This document shows, one piece after another, positions 47,710 through 57,282 of a stretch of 64,000 nt of DNA. The stretch's first letter is position 1, and every line of letters begins with the position of its first letter. The notes under the pieces are model-generated. The model ran no database searches. It was not told the DNA's origin and was given only the letters and a program-made list of their open reading frames with translations. Source of the stretch: Longitalea luteola (GTDB taxonomy: Bacteria; Bacteroidota; Bacteroidia; Chitinophagales; Chitinophagaceae); NCBI RefSeq assembly GCF_017356035.1, contig NZ_JAFIQX010000012.1, positions 62,001 to 126,000 on the forward strand, read 5' to 3'. The position numbers and the translations under genes were made by a program.

Positions 47710-49929
47710 ATGGGACATTTACCGCATTTGATAACCGACCTGGCGCTGATCCTGGGCGCGGCAGCGATCAGCACCCTCATATTCAAGCGGCTTAAGCAGC
47801 CGCTGGTGTTGGGGTACATCATTGCCGGGTTCCTGGTAGGCCCCTATTTTCATTTCGTTCCAACGGTTGTAGATAAAGAAAATGTTGAAACCCTGGCGGA
47901 GATCGGCGTGATCTTTTTGCTGTTTAGCCTGGGCCTTGAATTCAGTTTCAAAAAATTGATCCGGGTAGGCGGGGCCGCTTCTATTACCGCCCTGGTAGAA
48001 ATAGTTTTTATAACTGTGGCCGGTTTCTTCCTGGGCCGGTTGATGAACTGGAGTACGATGGACAGTCTTTTCCTGGGTGGCATGCTGGCCAGTTCTTCCA
48101 CGACCATTATCCTGCGGGCATTTGATGAGCTGGGATTGAAAACAAAAGCCTTTGCAGGCATTGTTTTCGGCGTGTTGATCGTTGAAGATATAGTTGTCAT
48201 CCTGCTGATGGTATTATTGTCTACAGTAGCAGTGACCCGCGTGTTTGAAGGATCTGAAATGTTATTGACCATCCTTAAGCTCATTTTCTTTTTAGTGTTA
48301 TGGTTCATTGGCGGCATTTTTCTATTGCCCACTTTGCTGAAGAAAGCAAAGAAAATAATGACGGAAGAAATACTGTTGATCAGTTCGCTGGCGCTTTGTT
48401 TAGGCATGGTGGTACTGGCTACCGTAGTAGGTTTCTCAGCAGAGCTGGGTGCCTTTGTGATGGGATCGATCATTGCGGAAACAACTTCAGCTGAAAAAAT
48501 TGAACATCTGTTAAAACCTGTAAAGGATCTTTTTGGCGCTATCTTCTTTACCTCGGTGGGCATGATGATCGATCCGGCCAATATGGTAGCGTATGCACAA
48601 CCTATCTTCTATGTTACTTTACTTACATTATTCGGCAAATTGATCAGCACAACGGTGGGCGCCCTGCTATCCGGACAGCCATTAAAACAATCGGTACAGG
48701 TGGGAATGAGTATGGCCCAGATCGGTGAGTTCGCGTTTATCGTAGCTACCCTGGGTCTGTCACTGGGTGTAACTTCCGCCTTTCTATTCCCGGTAGCTGT
48801 AGGCGCTTCGGCTATTACCACGTTTACAACGCCGTATCTGATCAAGCTGTCGGGACCATTGTATCATTGGCTCGAAAGAGTATTGCCAGCGCGATTGATC
48901 ACCCGGCTGAACAAATACAGTTCGGCATCGAGGAATGTGGCCCGGACCAGTGAATGGCGGCAGTTCATTCGGTCAACGGTCATTAACGGCGTGTTGTTGA
49001 GTATTATCATTATTGCCATCATCGTCTTTTCATCTCATTATATAGAACCCTGGATCAATAAGAACGGCGATTCGCTGACTTTAAAGATCGGCACCTGTTT
49101 ACTGGCGCTGTTGATCTTAAGTCCGTTTTTATGGGCGCTTGCCATCCGTTCTCCTTCCGATGTTTATAAAAAGGTGATGGACGATTCCCAGTTCAGGGGC
49201 ACTTTTTATGTAGTAAGGCTTATCAGACTGGCCCTTGTTGCCTTCTATGTGGGGTTTTTACTGCACAGGTTCTTTAATCTGTACACGGGTATCTTGTTTA
49301 CGGCATTTACGCTGGGATTACTGCTCATTTTCTCAAAAAAGATCCAGGCTTTGTATGATAAGCTGGAACACCGGTTCGTATCTAATTTGAATGCGCGGGA
49401 AGTTGAAACATCCCGGCTGAACCGTACTGAGCTGGCGCCGTGGGACGCCCATATTGTTCCGGTGGTTGTGCCGGTACGGGCTGCCTGTGTTGGACAAACA
49501 TTGAATGAATTGAAGTGGCGTGAATCGATTGGCGTAAATGTCGTAATGATAAAGCGGGAAGATTACCAGATCGCTGTGCCTGACCGCGAACAGGTGATCT
49601 ATCCGAATGATACCTTACTGGTATTGGGCACCGATCACCAGATCCAAAGATTGAAGGTGCTGATCAGGGCGGAAAATGAACCTGTACAACAGGATATGGA
49701 CGATGTGGCTTTGTTTAATTATTTCATTGCAGAAAATGATCCCCTGGCAGGTAAAACCATCAGGGTATCAGGCCTGCGCGATGAAGCCAGGGCCCTGGTG
49801 GTAGGTATTGAACGGAACAATGACCGGCTGTTGAACCCGGAATCTGATACCGTTCTCGAGGCCAACGACAACCTGTTTATTGTAGGCGATCCCAGGCGCA
49901 TAAAAGAGTTGTTGTTACACACAAAATAA
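47710..49929 (+). CDS. CPA2 cation:proton antiporter (KefB-like) with two TrkA-C domains
   Basis: 739 residues. The transmembrane antiporter domain covers about 1-390, including FKRLKQPLVLGYIIAGFLVGPY, LAEIGVIFLLFSLGLEFSFKK, LGGMLASSSTTIILRAFDELG, VLIVEDIVVILLM and ITTFTTPYLIK. A second hydrophobic block (about 425-545) is followed by two regulatory TrkA-C (RCK-C) domains: about 580-655 (IVPVVVPVRAACVGQTLNELKW, NDTLLVLGTDHQIQRLKVLI) and about 665-735 (DPLAGKTIRVSGLRDEARAL, NDNLFIVGDPRRIKELLL). It probably exchanges K+ or Na+ for H+ under nucleotide or metabolite control. It follows an unknown membrane-anchored protein by 14 nt. Confidence 0.9.
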   Translation: MGHLPHLITDLALILGAAAISTLIFKRLKQPLVLGYIIAGFLVGPYFHFVPTVVDKENVETLAEIGVIFLLFSLGLEFSFKKLIRVGGAASITALVEIVFITVAGFFLGRLMNWSTMDSLFLGGMLASSSTTIILRAFDELGLKTKAFAGIVFGVLIVEDIVVILLMVLLSTVAVTRVFEGSEMLLTILKLIFFLVLWFIGGIFLLPTLLKKAKKIMTEEILLISSLALCLGMVVLATVVGFSAELGAFVMGSIIAETTSAEKIEHLLKPVKDLFGAIFFTSVGMMIDPANMVAYAQPIFYVTLLTLFGKLISTTVGALLSGQPLKQSVQVGMSMAQIGEFAFIVATLGLSLGVTSAFLFPVAVGASAITTFTTPYLIKLSGPLYHWLERVLPARLITRLNKYSSASRNVARTSEWRQFIRSTVINGVLLSIIIIAIIVFSSHYIEPWINKNGDSLTLKIGTCLLALLILSPFLWALAIRSPSDVYKKVMDDSQFRGTFYVVRLIRLALVAFYVGFLLHRFFNLYTGILFTAFTLGLLLIFSKKIQALYDKLEHRFVSNLNAREVETSRLNRTELAPWDAHIVPVVVPVRAACVGQTLNELKWRESIGVNVVMIKREDYQIAVPDREQVIYPNDTLLVLGTDHQIQRLKVLIRAENEPVQQDMDDVALFNYFIAENDPLAGKTIRVSGLRDEARALVVGIERNNDRLLNPESDTVLEANDNLFIVGDPRRIKELLLHTK

Positions 49930-50002
49930 ATACATGGCGCTGCACCAAGAAGGAACGCCATGTCTCTCTGTTTGTCGCTAGTGTTTTTGGAGTCTGTAGA
50001 TC

Positions 50003-50032
50003 AAAGGGATCCGGTGCAGCGGATCCCTTTTT
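50003..50032. terminator. Bidirectional terminator between kefB-like gene and lrp
   Basis: AAAGGGATCC (50003-50012) and GGATCCCTTT (50021-50030) form a 10-bp stem with an 8-nt loop. It touches the stop codon of the minus-strand lrp gene. Just after the antiporter's stop, a second small stem ACATGGCG/CGCCATGT lies at about 49933-49963. Confidence 0.8.
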
Positions 50033-50498
50033 AAATGGGATAAGCCGTAATACTCTTCGTTTCAGATAGTACAAAAAAACTCTGCACGGTAGTGATATTG
50101 GGCAGCGTTGCCAGCTTATTGCGATAGAAGTCGTGATAGGCGTCCATGTCGCTGGTAGCAATGCGCAAAATAAAATCAAAAGTACCGGTCATCTGAAAAC
50201 ATTCCATCACCTCGGGAAATCGCGACACTTCTTTTTCGAAACTGGCCAGGGTTTGCGCCGTATGGTCATTCAGCAATACATGCGAGAAAGCGATAAGCCC
50301 CTTGTTTATTTTCTTCCGGTCGAGCAAAGCCACGATCTTCCTGATATAACCCTGTTCCTTGAGTTTGCGAACACGCTCATGAACCGTGGCTACTGATCTA
50401 TTCAGTTCGAAAGCGATCTCCTTATTCGTAAGCGAAGCATCTTTTTGCAGCAGTCGCAGGATCTGCCAGTCAACTGCATCTAATTCGGTTGGGTGCAT
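50031..50498 (-). CDS. Lrp/AsnC-family transcriptional regulator
   Basis: 155 residues, standard Lrp size. The N-terminal winged helix-turn-helix (about 8-50) contains DAVDWQILRLLQKDASLTNKEIAFELNRSVATVHERVRKL. The C-terminal RAM effector domain (about 70-150) contains GLIAFSHVLLNDHT, VMECFQMTGTFDFILRIATS and the final VQSFFVLSETKSITAYPI. Lrp proteins respond to amino acids. It is divergent from the cysteine synthase gene with 151 nt between starts. The intergenic stretch is very A/T-rich with a near-dyad around AAAATTTT at 50577-50584, a likely Lrp-type site. It therefore probably controls the cysteine synthase; that is inference. Confidence 0.93.
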   Translation of the reverse strand: MHPTELDAVDWQILRLLQKDASLTNKEIAFELNRSVATVHERVRKLKEQGYIRKIVALLDRKKINKGLIAFSHVLLNDHTAQTLASFEKEVSRFPEVMECFQMTGTFDFILRIATSDMDAYHDFYRNKLATLPNITTVQSFFVLSETKSITAYPI

Positions 50499-50649
50499 AA
50501 TGAAAAAAATATCAGTAAAAGCTGTATACGTAACGGATTATCCGAATAAAAATAAGAAAATGATCCAGTTTTCCATAAAATTTTCGGAATTATAGCCAGG
50601 GTATTGGAAATAATAATAAACACCGCCAATTTTAGTGAAAATTAAGCAC

Positions 50650-51696
50650 ATGCCTGCAACTGGAACCAGGACCACCAATGAGAACAAATTTCGGCACTTA
50701 TGGAAGCTGGTGGGCAATACGCCCATGCTCGAGTTGCAGTACAACCACAAAGGCCAGGAACATAGCATTTATGTAAAATGTGAACATTACAATTTAACCG
50801 GCAGTATTAAAGACCGCATGGCGCTGTACATTCTGCAGGAAGCTTATCAACAGGGCAGAATAATGCCTGATGATAAAATTGTAGAAGCTACCAGTGGTAA
50901 TACAGGGATCGCTTTTGCCGCCATCGGCAAAGCCCTGGGACATGATGTAAAGATCATTATGCCCGACTGGTTATCGCGGGAGCGGATGGATATCATAAAA
51001 AGCCTCGGTGCAGCAATAGAGCTGGTAAGTAAAGCGCAGGGTGGTTTCCTGGGCAGTATCCGGCTCAGTGAAGAGTTGTATGCGCAGGGCGGTGTATTCT
51101 TACCCAGGCAATTTGAGAATGATCACAACGCAGCCGCACATGCGTTTACAACCGGCCGGGAAATTTGGGAACAATTAGAAAATTATGGAGTTCAACCGAA
51201 TGCTTTTGTTGCCGGGGTAGGAACCGGTGGTACCGTGATGGGGGTCGGGCAGTATTTAAGAAGCCGGCAGCAGGATATTTTTGTGCATCCCCTGGAACCG
51301 GCGGAGTCACCTACCCTCACTACCGGTTATAAAGTAGGCAGTCATCGCATCCAGGGCATCTCCGATGAATTTATTCCGGCCATCGTGAAACTCGATGAAC
51401 TGGATGAAGTGGTGCAGGCGCATGATGGTGATGCAATTCTGATGGCGCAAAAACTGGCCAAGGAATTGGGACTGGCCGTAGGTATATCTTCAGGCGCCAA
51501 TGTAATAGGCGCTATTAAACTAAAGGAAAAATTAGGTAAGGCCGCTGTTGTGGTAACCATTTTGCCCGACAGCAATAAGAAATACCTCAGTACCGACCTG
51601 GTAAAAGAAGAACCGGTGAAGGAAGGCTATTACACCCCACAGATTAGTTTTACGGGGTATAACACGATCAGCAGGCTTTCAACGATGTCGTTATAA
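50650..51696 (+). CDS. PLP-dependent cysteine synthase family protein
   Basis: 348 residues from the ATG at 50650 ([20 protein letters not shown]); a GTG five codons upstream is an alternative. It carries the fold-type II motifs VGNTPMLEL near the N-terminus, the PLP Lys54 in [11 protein letters not shown], the Asn loop [12 protein letters not shown], and the phosphate-binding [12 protein letters not shown]. The C-terminal part has [13 protein letters not shown] and [17 protein letters not shown]. The family makes cysteine from O-acetylserine (CysK/CysM) or cystathionine from serine; the two cannot be separated from motifs alone. It is divergent from an Lrp-family regulator. Confidence 0.9.
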   Translation: MPATGTRTTNENKFRHLWKLVGNTPMLELQYNHKGQEHSIYVKCEHYNLTGSIKDRMALYILQEAYQQGRIMPDDKIVEATSGNTGIAFAAIGKALGHDVKIIMPDWLSRERMDIIKSLGAAIELVSKAQGGFLGSIRLSEELYAQGGVFLPRQFENDHNAAAHAFTTGREIWEQLENYGVQPNAFVAGVGTGGTVMGVGQYLRSRQQDIFVHPLEPAESPTLTTGYKVGSHRIQGISDEFIPAIVKLDELDEVVQAHDGDAILMAQKLAKELGLAVGISSGANVIGAIKLKEKLGKAAVVVTILPDSNKKYLSTDLVKEEPVKEGYYTPQISFTGYNTISRLSTMSL

Positions 51697-51727
51697 CATT
51701 TATAATACCTGAACATAACTATTGTTT

Positions 51728-52183
51728 ATGCGTTTCACAACGAAATTACTTTTCGCTGCGTTGCTCCTATTGTCCTTACAGCGCGTAACTGGCCAGATCC
51801 TGAAACCGGTACGCTGGAGTTATGGCGCTAAAAAGACCAGTGCTACCGAAGCTGTTGTATTCATTAAAGCCACGATCGATGAAGGCTGGCATTTATACTC
51901 ACAGCATGTAGCTGAAGGTGGTCCGGTTAAAACAACCTTTACATTCCCCGCTTCAAAAGAGTATACATTGAACGGCAGTACGCAGGAACCCAAACCCATT
52001 GTACGGATGGAAAGCGCTTTCAATATGCAGGTGGCGTTCTTTGAAAAATCGGTGATCTTTCAGCAAAAGATAAAACTGAAAAAACAACAAACAACGGTAA
52101 AAGGCAGTGTTGAATATATGACCTGCAATGATGAAAAATGTTTGCCGCCCGACACGCAAGCTTTCAGCATTCCTATTAAGTAA
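51728..52183 (+). CDS. DsbD N-terminal domain-like periplasmic protein
   Basis: 151 residues from the ATG at 51728 (MRFTTKLLFAALLLLSLQRV). A signal peptide ends near VTGQ (about 23). The mature part resembles the DsbD alpha domain: KPVRWSYGAKKTSATEAVVFIKATIDEGWHLYSQ and GSVEYMTCNDEKCLPPDTQAF. The Cys pair in MTCNDEKCLPP is the site that passes electrons to partner thiols. It stands 18 nt before the membrane DsbD, so the alpha domain is encoded as a separate protein in the same operon. Confidence 0.9.
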   Translation: MRFTTKLLFAALLLLSLQRVTGQILKPVRWSYGAKKTSATEAVVFIKATIDEGWHLYSQHVAEGGPVKTTFTFPASKEYTLNGSTQEPKPIVRMESAFNMQVAFFEKSVIFQQKIKLKKQQTTVKGSVEYMTCNDEKCLPPDTQAFSIPIK

Positions 52184-52201
52184 TCGTTTATTTCTGGTAC
52201 T

Positions 52202-53866
52202 ATGTCAATTCGATCCCACCTGAATACGGGGCTCAGCAGTTTGCTGTTGATCCTGTTTTTATTGACCGGCATTCAGCCAGCGTTTAGCCAGGACACCGTT
52301 TCTACAGACGATGTGGAGTTTACGCCGATAACCGATAGCGTTCCTGCTGTTTTAGATACGGCAAGCCGGACCGTCATGGATTCAGCTGTTGCTGTACGGA
52401 CGGTGGTAAAAGCGGCCGATGCCGCTGCGCCGCAATCCCTGCCGGCCATATTTATTGCCGGTTTGCTGGGTGGTTTTGCTGCTGTGCTCATGCCTTGCAT
52501 ATTCCCGATGCTGCCGATGACCGTGAGTTTCTTTACAAAAAGCGCAACGGGAAAAGGCGCTGTGGGCAGGGCGGTGATCTATGGGCTTAGCATTATTGTT
52601 TTGTATGTATTGCTGGGATTACTGATCACGGTACTATTTGGCGCCGATGCATTGAACGATCTGTCGACGAACGGCATTTTCAACTTTTTCTTTTTTGCGC
52701 TGCTTGTCGTTTTTGCCGCTTCGTTCCTGGGCGCTTTTGAAATTGTATTGCCTTCGGGTTGGGTAAATAAAGTAAGCAGTAGGTCGGGCAGCAAAGGACT
52801 AGCGGGCATATTCTTCATGGCGGCCACGCTGGCACTTGTGTCCTTTAGTTGTACCGGTCCTATCATTGGAACATTATTAGTGCAGGCCGCTACCACCGGC
52901 GCCCTGCTGGGGCCTGCTGTAGGCATGTTCGGTTTCTCCTTTGCGCTGGCGTTGCCTTTCACCTTGTTCGCTTTATTTCCTTCCTGGTTGAATGCATTGC
53001 CCCGCTCAGGCGGCTGGCTCAACAGCGTGAAAGTGACATTGGGTTTTATTGAGCTGGCGCTGGCGCTGAAATTCCTGAGTAATGTAGACCTGGCCTATCA
53101 CTGGAACTGGTTCGACCGCGAAGTGTTCCTCGTATTGTGGATCGTGATCTTTGGCTTGCTGGGTATGTACCTGCTGGGAAAACTGCGGTTCAGTCATGAT
53201 AGTGCCGTAACCCATATAACCGTACCACGATTGTTCCTCTCGATCATTTGCCTTGCATTTACCATTTACCTCGTGCCGGGCTTATGGGGTGCGCCTTTGA
53301 AAAGCGTGAGCGCTTTTTTACCGCCCATGTCGAGCCAGGATTTTGATCTGTCATCAGGTATTGGTCATGAAAAAAATAAAATAATTGATGTGCCCAGGAA
53401 GTATGCGGATCTTTTTGAGGCGCCGAAAGGATTTCAACCTTTTTTTGATTATGAAGAAGGTATAGCCTACGCTCAACATACAGGTAAGCCGGTAATGATT
53501 GATTTTACCGGCCATGCCTGTGTGAACTGCCGCAAGATGGAAGCGAATGTGTGGCCCGACGGGGAAGTGGCAAAACTCATCAATGACGAGTATGTACTGA
53601 TACAATTGTATGTAGATGATAAGACCAGTTTGCCGGATCCCGAACAATACACAACACCGGAAGGACGCCGGATAAAAACGATCGGCAATAAATGGAGTTT
53701 CCTGCAAACCAGTGTTTTTAAAGCCAACTCGCAACCTTTTTATGTATTGCTCGATCCGAAAACAAAACAGTTACTCGCGCCGCCGCAGGGCGCCGATTAC
53801 GATGTAACCCGGTATAAACAATTCCTGAAGAATGGCTTGTCGTCGTATGAGCAGCTGGTGAACTAA
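52202..53866 (+). CDS. dsbD: Thiol:disulfide interchange protein DsbD (membrane plus thioredoxin domains)
   Basis: 554 residues. A signal peptide (about 1-29, ending AFSQD) and a variable linker rich in Thr and Val are followed by eight hydrophobic segments (about 82-385). The membrane Cys pair is Cys99 in AVLMPCIFPMLPMTV and Cys217 in SFSCTGPIIGT. The C-terminal thioredoxin domain (about 420-550) has CVNC at 440-443 (DFTGHACVNCRKMEAN). It takes electrons from cytoplasmic thioredoxin to the periplasm for disulfide repair or cytochrome c maturation. The usual N-terminal alpha domain is the preceding separate gene. Confidence 0.93.
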   Translation: MSIRSHLNTGLSSLLLILFLLTGIQPAFSQDTVSTDDVEFTPITDSVPAVLDTASRTVMDSAVAVRTVVKAADAAAPQSLPAIFIAGLLGGFAAVLMPCIFPMLPMTVSFFTKSATGKGAVGRAVIYGLSIIVLYVLLGLLITVLFGADALNDLSTNGIFNFFFFALLVVFAASFLGAFEIVLPSGWVNKVSSRSGSKGLAGIFFMAATLALVSFSCTGPIIGTLLVQAATTGALLGPAVGMFGFSFALALPFTLFALFPSWLNALPRSGGWLNSVKVTLGFIELALALKFLSNVDLAYHWNWFDREVFLVLWIVIFGLLGMYLLGKLRFSHDSAVTHITVPRLFLSIICLAFTIYLVPGLWGAPLKSVSAFLPPMSSQDFDLSSGIGHEKNKIIDVPRKYADLFEAPKGFQPFFDYEEGIAYAQHTGKPVMIDFTGHACVNCRKMEANVWPDGEVAKLINDEYVLIQLYVDDKTSLPDPEQYTTPEGRRIKTIGNKWSFLQTSVFKANSQPFYVLLDPKTKQLLAPPQGADYDVTRYKQFLKNGLSSYEQLVN

Positions 53867-53889
53867 ACCGTACGTTCGATATAGTAAAG

Positions 53890-53925
53890 GCGTGGCACAC
53901 TGTTAAAGTTTGTCACGCTTTTTTT
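53890..53925 (+). terminator. Rho-independent terminator after dsbD
   Basis: GCGTGgCACA (53890-53899) pairs with TGTCACGC (53911-53918) with one bulge, followed by a T-run to 53925. Confidence 0.75.
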
Positions 53926-53997
53926 ATTGGTAAAACTGATTGAGCCGGATTTTATCCTAATTTAATGGCTCATTCCATGGAAATTAAAAATAATTTG

Positions 53998-55413
53998 ATG
54001 AAACTTCCTTTGACCGCCACGGTGGTTTTTCTTTTATTTGCATCCATTATAAAAGGACAATCGAAAGTGTGGACTACATCAGCGCAGCCATTAAAAGAAA
54101 TTGAGCAGTTACGTAAACTGATTAAAGCACCGGTTTTTAAGAATAAAGATTTTGTGGTAACCAGTTATGGCGCCAAAGGCGACGGCGTTACCAAAAACAC
54201 GGAAGCCTTCAAAAAAACGATCGAAGCCTGTAATGCCAATGGCGGCGGAAGGGTAGTGGTGCCTGCCGGCAAATTCCTCACCGGTCCCATCTATCTTAAA
54301 AGCAATGTAAATCTGCACTTACAGGATAATGCTACCATTCTTTTCAGCCAGGACCCCAAAGATTACCCGATCGTTTTCACGCGCTGGGAGGGCATGGAAT
54401 GTATGAACTATTCGCCCCAGATCTATGCCTGGAAAGAGGAGAATATAGCTATAACGGGGACGGGTAAACTCGATGGCAATGCCAATAAGGAAGCCTGGTG
54501 GCCCTGGTGCGGAAATCCAAGATTTGGCTGGAAGCAAGGTATACCGAGGCAGCAGCCCGACAGAGACAGCCTGCATGTGCTCATGCGTAACCAGGTTGAT
54601 CCGCGCAAAAGGGTATTTGGTGAAGGCCATTATTTACGGCCCAGTATGTTGCAGCCTTATCATTGTAAAAATATCCTGATCTCGGGCGTAACAATGATCA
54701 GCTCACCCATGTGGTTTATCAATCCCGTGATGTGTGAAAATGTAACGGTAGAAAAAGTAAAAGTAGAATCGCGCGGGCCTAATACCGACGGCTGTGACCC
54801 TGAGGCCTGCAAGAATGTATTGATCAAAGATTGTTATTTCGATACGGGCGATGATTGTATAGCCATTAAATCCGGACGTGATGAAGATGGCAGAAGGATC
54901 GGCCGGCCCGCCGAGAACCACCTTATTGAAGGATGCCAGATGAAAGCAGGTCATGGCGGAGTGGTGATCGGTAGCGAGATAGCCGGTGGCGCGCGGAATA
55001 TCTATGCCATCAACTGTACCATGAACAGTCCCCAGCTTGACCGCGTATTACGGATCAAAACAAGTTCATCAAGAGGCGGCGTTATCGAGAATGTGTTTAT
55101 GAAAGATGTTAAAGTGGGTACGTATAAAGAATCAGCTGTACATTGTAATATGTTTTATGAAAAGCCAGGCAGCTTCATTCCTGTAATCCGGAATATCTGG
55201 GTGGAGAACCTTCACGTAGAAGATGGCGGTGAATATGCAGTGTATGTGCATGCCTACAAAGATTCCCCGGTGCAGCACCTGAAGATCGTTAACAGCACTA
55301 TCAATGGTGTTAAAACGCCTATGAAGATAGATCATGTGAAAGACATGGAGCTGCAGAATGTGATGATCAACGGGGAACCAGCCAAAATAACTGCTGCGCC
55401 TGCCATGCAATGA
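53998..55413 (+). CDS. Secreted glycoside hydrolase family 28 protein (polygalacturonase-like)
   Basis: 471 residues from the ATG at 53998, chosen because MKLPLTATVVFLLFASIIKG is a clean signal peptide. The frame is open from an ATG at 53965, but a promoter-like TAATTTAA at 53958-53965 overlaps that one. Mature domain: a right-handed beta-helix. DFVVTSYGAKGDGVTKNTEAF is the pectate-lyase-like start. Catalytic motifs are RGPNTDGCDPE, DTGDDCIAIKSG and GHGGVVIGSEI, then LDRVLRIKTSSSRGG (RIK). GH28 enzymes cleave galacturonan-type or rhamnogalacturonan substrates. No susC/D or other pectin gene is adjacent. Confidence 0.92.
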   Translation: MKLPLTATVVFLLFASIIKGQSKVWTTSAQPLKEIEQLRKLIKAPVFKNKDFVVTSYGAKGDGVTKNTEAFKKTIEACNANGGGRVVVPAGKFLTGPIYLKSNVNLHLQDNATILFSQDPKDYPIVFTRWEGMECMNYSPQIYAWKEENIAITGTGKLDGNANKEAWWPWCGNPRFGWKQGIPRQQPDRDSLHVLMRNQVDPRKRVFGEGHYLRPSMLQPYHCKNILISGVTMISSPMWFINPVMCENVTVEKVKVESRGPNTDGCDPEACKNVLIKDCYFDTGDDCIAIKSGRDEDGRRIGRPAENHLIEGCQMKAGHGGVVIGSEIAGGARNIYAINCTMNSPQLDRVLRIKTSSSRGGVIENVFMKDVKVGTYKESAVHCNMFYEKPGSFIPVIRNIWVENLHVEDGGEYAVYVHAYKDSPVQHLKIVNSTINGVKTPMKIDHVKDMELQNVMINGEPAKITAAPAMQ

Positions 55414-55498
55414 GCTGTTAAACTGTTGGCAAAAAAGAGCTGGCGCTTTTGAGGCGGAAGTAAACGATATAGTGTAAGGCTTACTAAATAAATAAAGG

Positions 55499-55527
55499 AG
55501 GATCGCCCGTTTGCGATCCTTTTTTTG
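55499..55527 (+). terminator. Rho-independent terminator after GH28 gene
   Basis: AGGATCGC (55499-55506) and GCGATCCT (55513-55520) form a perfect stem, followed by TTTTTT. The GGAGG upstream of the stem is part of the stem, not a ribosome site. Confidence 0.85.
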
Positions 55528-55590
55528 TTGGCTCATTCTCATCATCAGCACCCAATTGTGCGCCTGTTTATTGTCCCTTACCAGGTTGAT

Positions 55591-56016
55591 TTAATAATCT
55601 GCCTGTCCGATCTCGAGTTTGTAAATTTTATTGTTGGCGTCAATATGGAATTTGAAATAGGTTTTGAAATTCCCCCAGGTGTCGCTATGAAATTTTCCAT
55701 AAACAGACCGGCCACTGTCCTTCACTATATCAACGCTGGTGAATCGCTCGGTGCCGATGGCCCGGGTAGAGAACTTTTGAAAATCCCGCGGGCGGCCATC
55801 ATCCAGCAATTGTGCATCTTTTGTGAAATGCGAAAGCCATAATGGTGAGTCGCCTTTTTGCCAGGCCTCAAACGCAGATCTTACAATGGGATTGCTTAGC
55901 TTGCTTGTATCCATATATATTGTTTTAGCATATTTTTTATTGCATTCACTTTTTACTTCCGCAGCCACACCGCCAACGGATAAAATAAACGCGATCAGTA
56001 ATCTTGGGAAATGCAT
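55591..56016 (-). CDS. Secreted NTF2/SnoaL-like protein
   Basis: 141 residues. A signal peptide (about 1-19, RLLIAFILSVGGVAAE) is followed by an NTF2-like fold. Features are the VRSAFEAWQKGDSPLWLSHFTKDAQLLDDGRPRDFQKF segment and strands SVDIVKDSGRSVYGKFHSDT and TYFKFHIDANNKIYKLEIGQ. These proteins have cone-shaped pockets and range from isomerases to binding proteins; no function is assigned. It is 37 nt downstream of an SDR gene on the same strand, so it is probably co-transcribed. It is the last gene of that unit. Confidence 0.82.
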   Translation of the reverse strand: MHFPRLLIAFILSVGGVAAEVKSECNKKYAKTIYMDTSKLSNPIVRSAFEAWQKGDSPLWLSHFTKDAQLLDDGRPRDFQKFSTRAIGTERFTSVDIVKDSGRSVYGKFHSDTWGNFKTYFKFHIDANNKIYKLEIGQADY

Positions 56017-56053
56017 GATTGTAAATTTGAAAGTGATGGTATGATGCTGCTAT

Positions 56054-56794
56054 TTACGCCATAGCGCCATTTACGCCAATGGTTTGTCCGCTGATCCATT
56101 TGGCCTCATCGCTCGCCAGGAAGCTGACTACTTTGGCTATGTCTTCCACTTCGCCCAGGCGATTAAAGGCGTTTAGCGAGGCGAGGCGGTCAATCTGCTC
56201 CTGGGTTTTTCCTTTGGTGAACAATTCAGTGTTGGTAGGACCAGGCAGGATGGCGTTTACGGTGATACCTCTGTTGCCTGCTTCTTTGGCAAACACGCGG
56301 GTCAGTTGTTCTACAGCGGCTTTGGTGGCTACATACGTTGAGTAAGAGGGCGTCATGACACGGGTTTGCGTGGTTGATGTATTAATGATGGTGCCTCCGT
56401 TGGCCAGTTTCGTAGCAGCCTCGCGCATGGTGTTGAAGGTGCCACGTACATTGATCTCGAATTGACGGGTAAAATCTTCATCGGTAGTGTCTTTCAGCAG
56501 TTTGGTGATCATGATGCCGGCATTGTTGATCAGCACATCTATCCTGCCAAAATGAGCAATGGCGGCATCGAACAGGGCGGTAACTTCGGCAGGTTTACTT
56601 ACATCGGCTTTCAGGGCAATGGCATCACCACCATTATTCCTGATGGCCTTAACTGTTTCATCGGCTTCGCTTTGAGAGCCTGCATAATTGATCACTAATT
56701 TAGCACCATGGCCGGCTAATTGTTTAGCAATAGCAGCGCCAATTCCTCTTGAAGCGCCTGTTACCAATACCACTTTGTTGTTTAACGAGTTCAT
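56054..56794 (-). CDS. SDR-family oxidoreductase (3-oxoacyl-ACP reductase-like)
   Basis: 246 residues. The NADPH motif is TGASRGIG (about 13-20), followed by LVINYAGSQSEAD, where the residues after the second strand suggest NADP. DVSKPAEVTALF, NNAGIMITK, the Ser region INTSTTQTRV and YVATK (Tyr about 154, Lys about 158) complete the active site. The C-terminus SGQTIGVNGAMA is typical of FabG-like SDRs. Its upstream element (56828-56908) is almost identical to the one before the SDR at 63057-63809. The start MNSLNNKVVLVTG is the same as in that paralogue (MNSLKNKVALITG). Confidence 0.93.
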   Translation of the reverse strand: MNSLNNKVVLVTGASRGIGAAIAKQLAGHGAKLVINYAGSQSEADETVKAIRNNGGDAIALKADVSKPAEVTALFDAAIAHFGRIDVLINNAGIMITKLLKDTTDEDFTRQFEINVRGTFNTMREAATKLANGGTIINTSTTQTRVMTPSYSTYVATKAAVEQLTRVFAKEAGNRGITVNAILPGPTNTELFTKGKTQEQIDRLASLNAFNRLGEVEDIAKVVSFLASDEAKWISGQTIGVNGAMA

Positions 56795-56827
56795 AAGACT
56801 TTGTTTTTATTTGTTGTATTTGTTTCA

Positions 56828-56908
56828 ATTGACAACACAAAGATGGCTCATGAACGGCGCCCTGAACGTACAAGGATTACAGCATGAGTTGCAAATTTCT
56901 AAGATCGG
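56828..56908 (-). promoter_or_regulatory. Conserved promoter/operator element, copy A
   Basis: On the minus strand this stretch contains TGCTGTAATCCTTGTACGTT, CAGGG, GCCGTTCAT and a -7 box CATCTTTG (56838-56845) with TTC 18 nt upstream. About 70 of 80 positions are identical to copy B (63859-63939). CGTTCA occurs twice, 12 nt apart, as in AraC-type direct-repeat sites. Confidence 0.75.
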
Positions 56909-57157
56909 CTCTTAAAACAACGGTGGCTGTCCCACTCAGGCAGGTATGTGTTGATAACCATCCATTTAATGTTTGGGTTGTTCAGCGGCAGGAGAATAAG
57001 TCTGGTAAACGTCTTAATCAAACAATCGGTAGCTATGGGTGGTGGCATCACAATTGAAGCTGAAATGCATCTATTGGCGCAGTCCGTCATTACGATGGAC
57101 ACCATCTTATCAGCAGAAGGAGGCAGGGCGGTTAAAATAAAACAGATAAAAGCATAA

Positions 57158-57255
57158 GGCGATATTCAACAGATCAACGAAGCTATGCACGCCTGTTGAA
57201 AGGCGATGTAAAATATCACTTCGTCATTGATATGAATTCGCTGATAAAAGTATAA
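57158..57255 (+). pseudogene. 3' remnant of a zinc-type alcohol dehydrogenase
   Basis: The sequence encodes GDIQQINEAMHA, then after a frame change LLKGDVKYHFVIDMNSL, ending at a TAA at 57253-57255. This is the characteristic C-terminus of zinc-dependent alcohol dehydrogenases (YahK-like). A single missing C near 57193 explains the shift. Upstream to about 56950 there are weak further matches (for example IEAEMHLLAQ), but the nucleotide-binding and catalytic domains are gone. It ends 27 nt before the next SDR, suggesting that the locus once held an intact alcohol dehydrogenase. 56909-57157 holds no other supported gene. Confidence 0.65.
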
Positions 57256-57282
57256 GATCAAAAACAACATAACCACGCATTA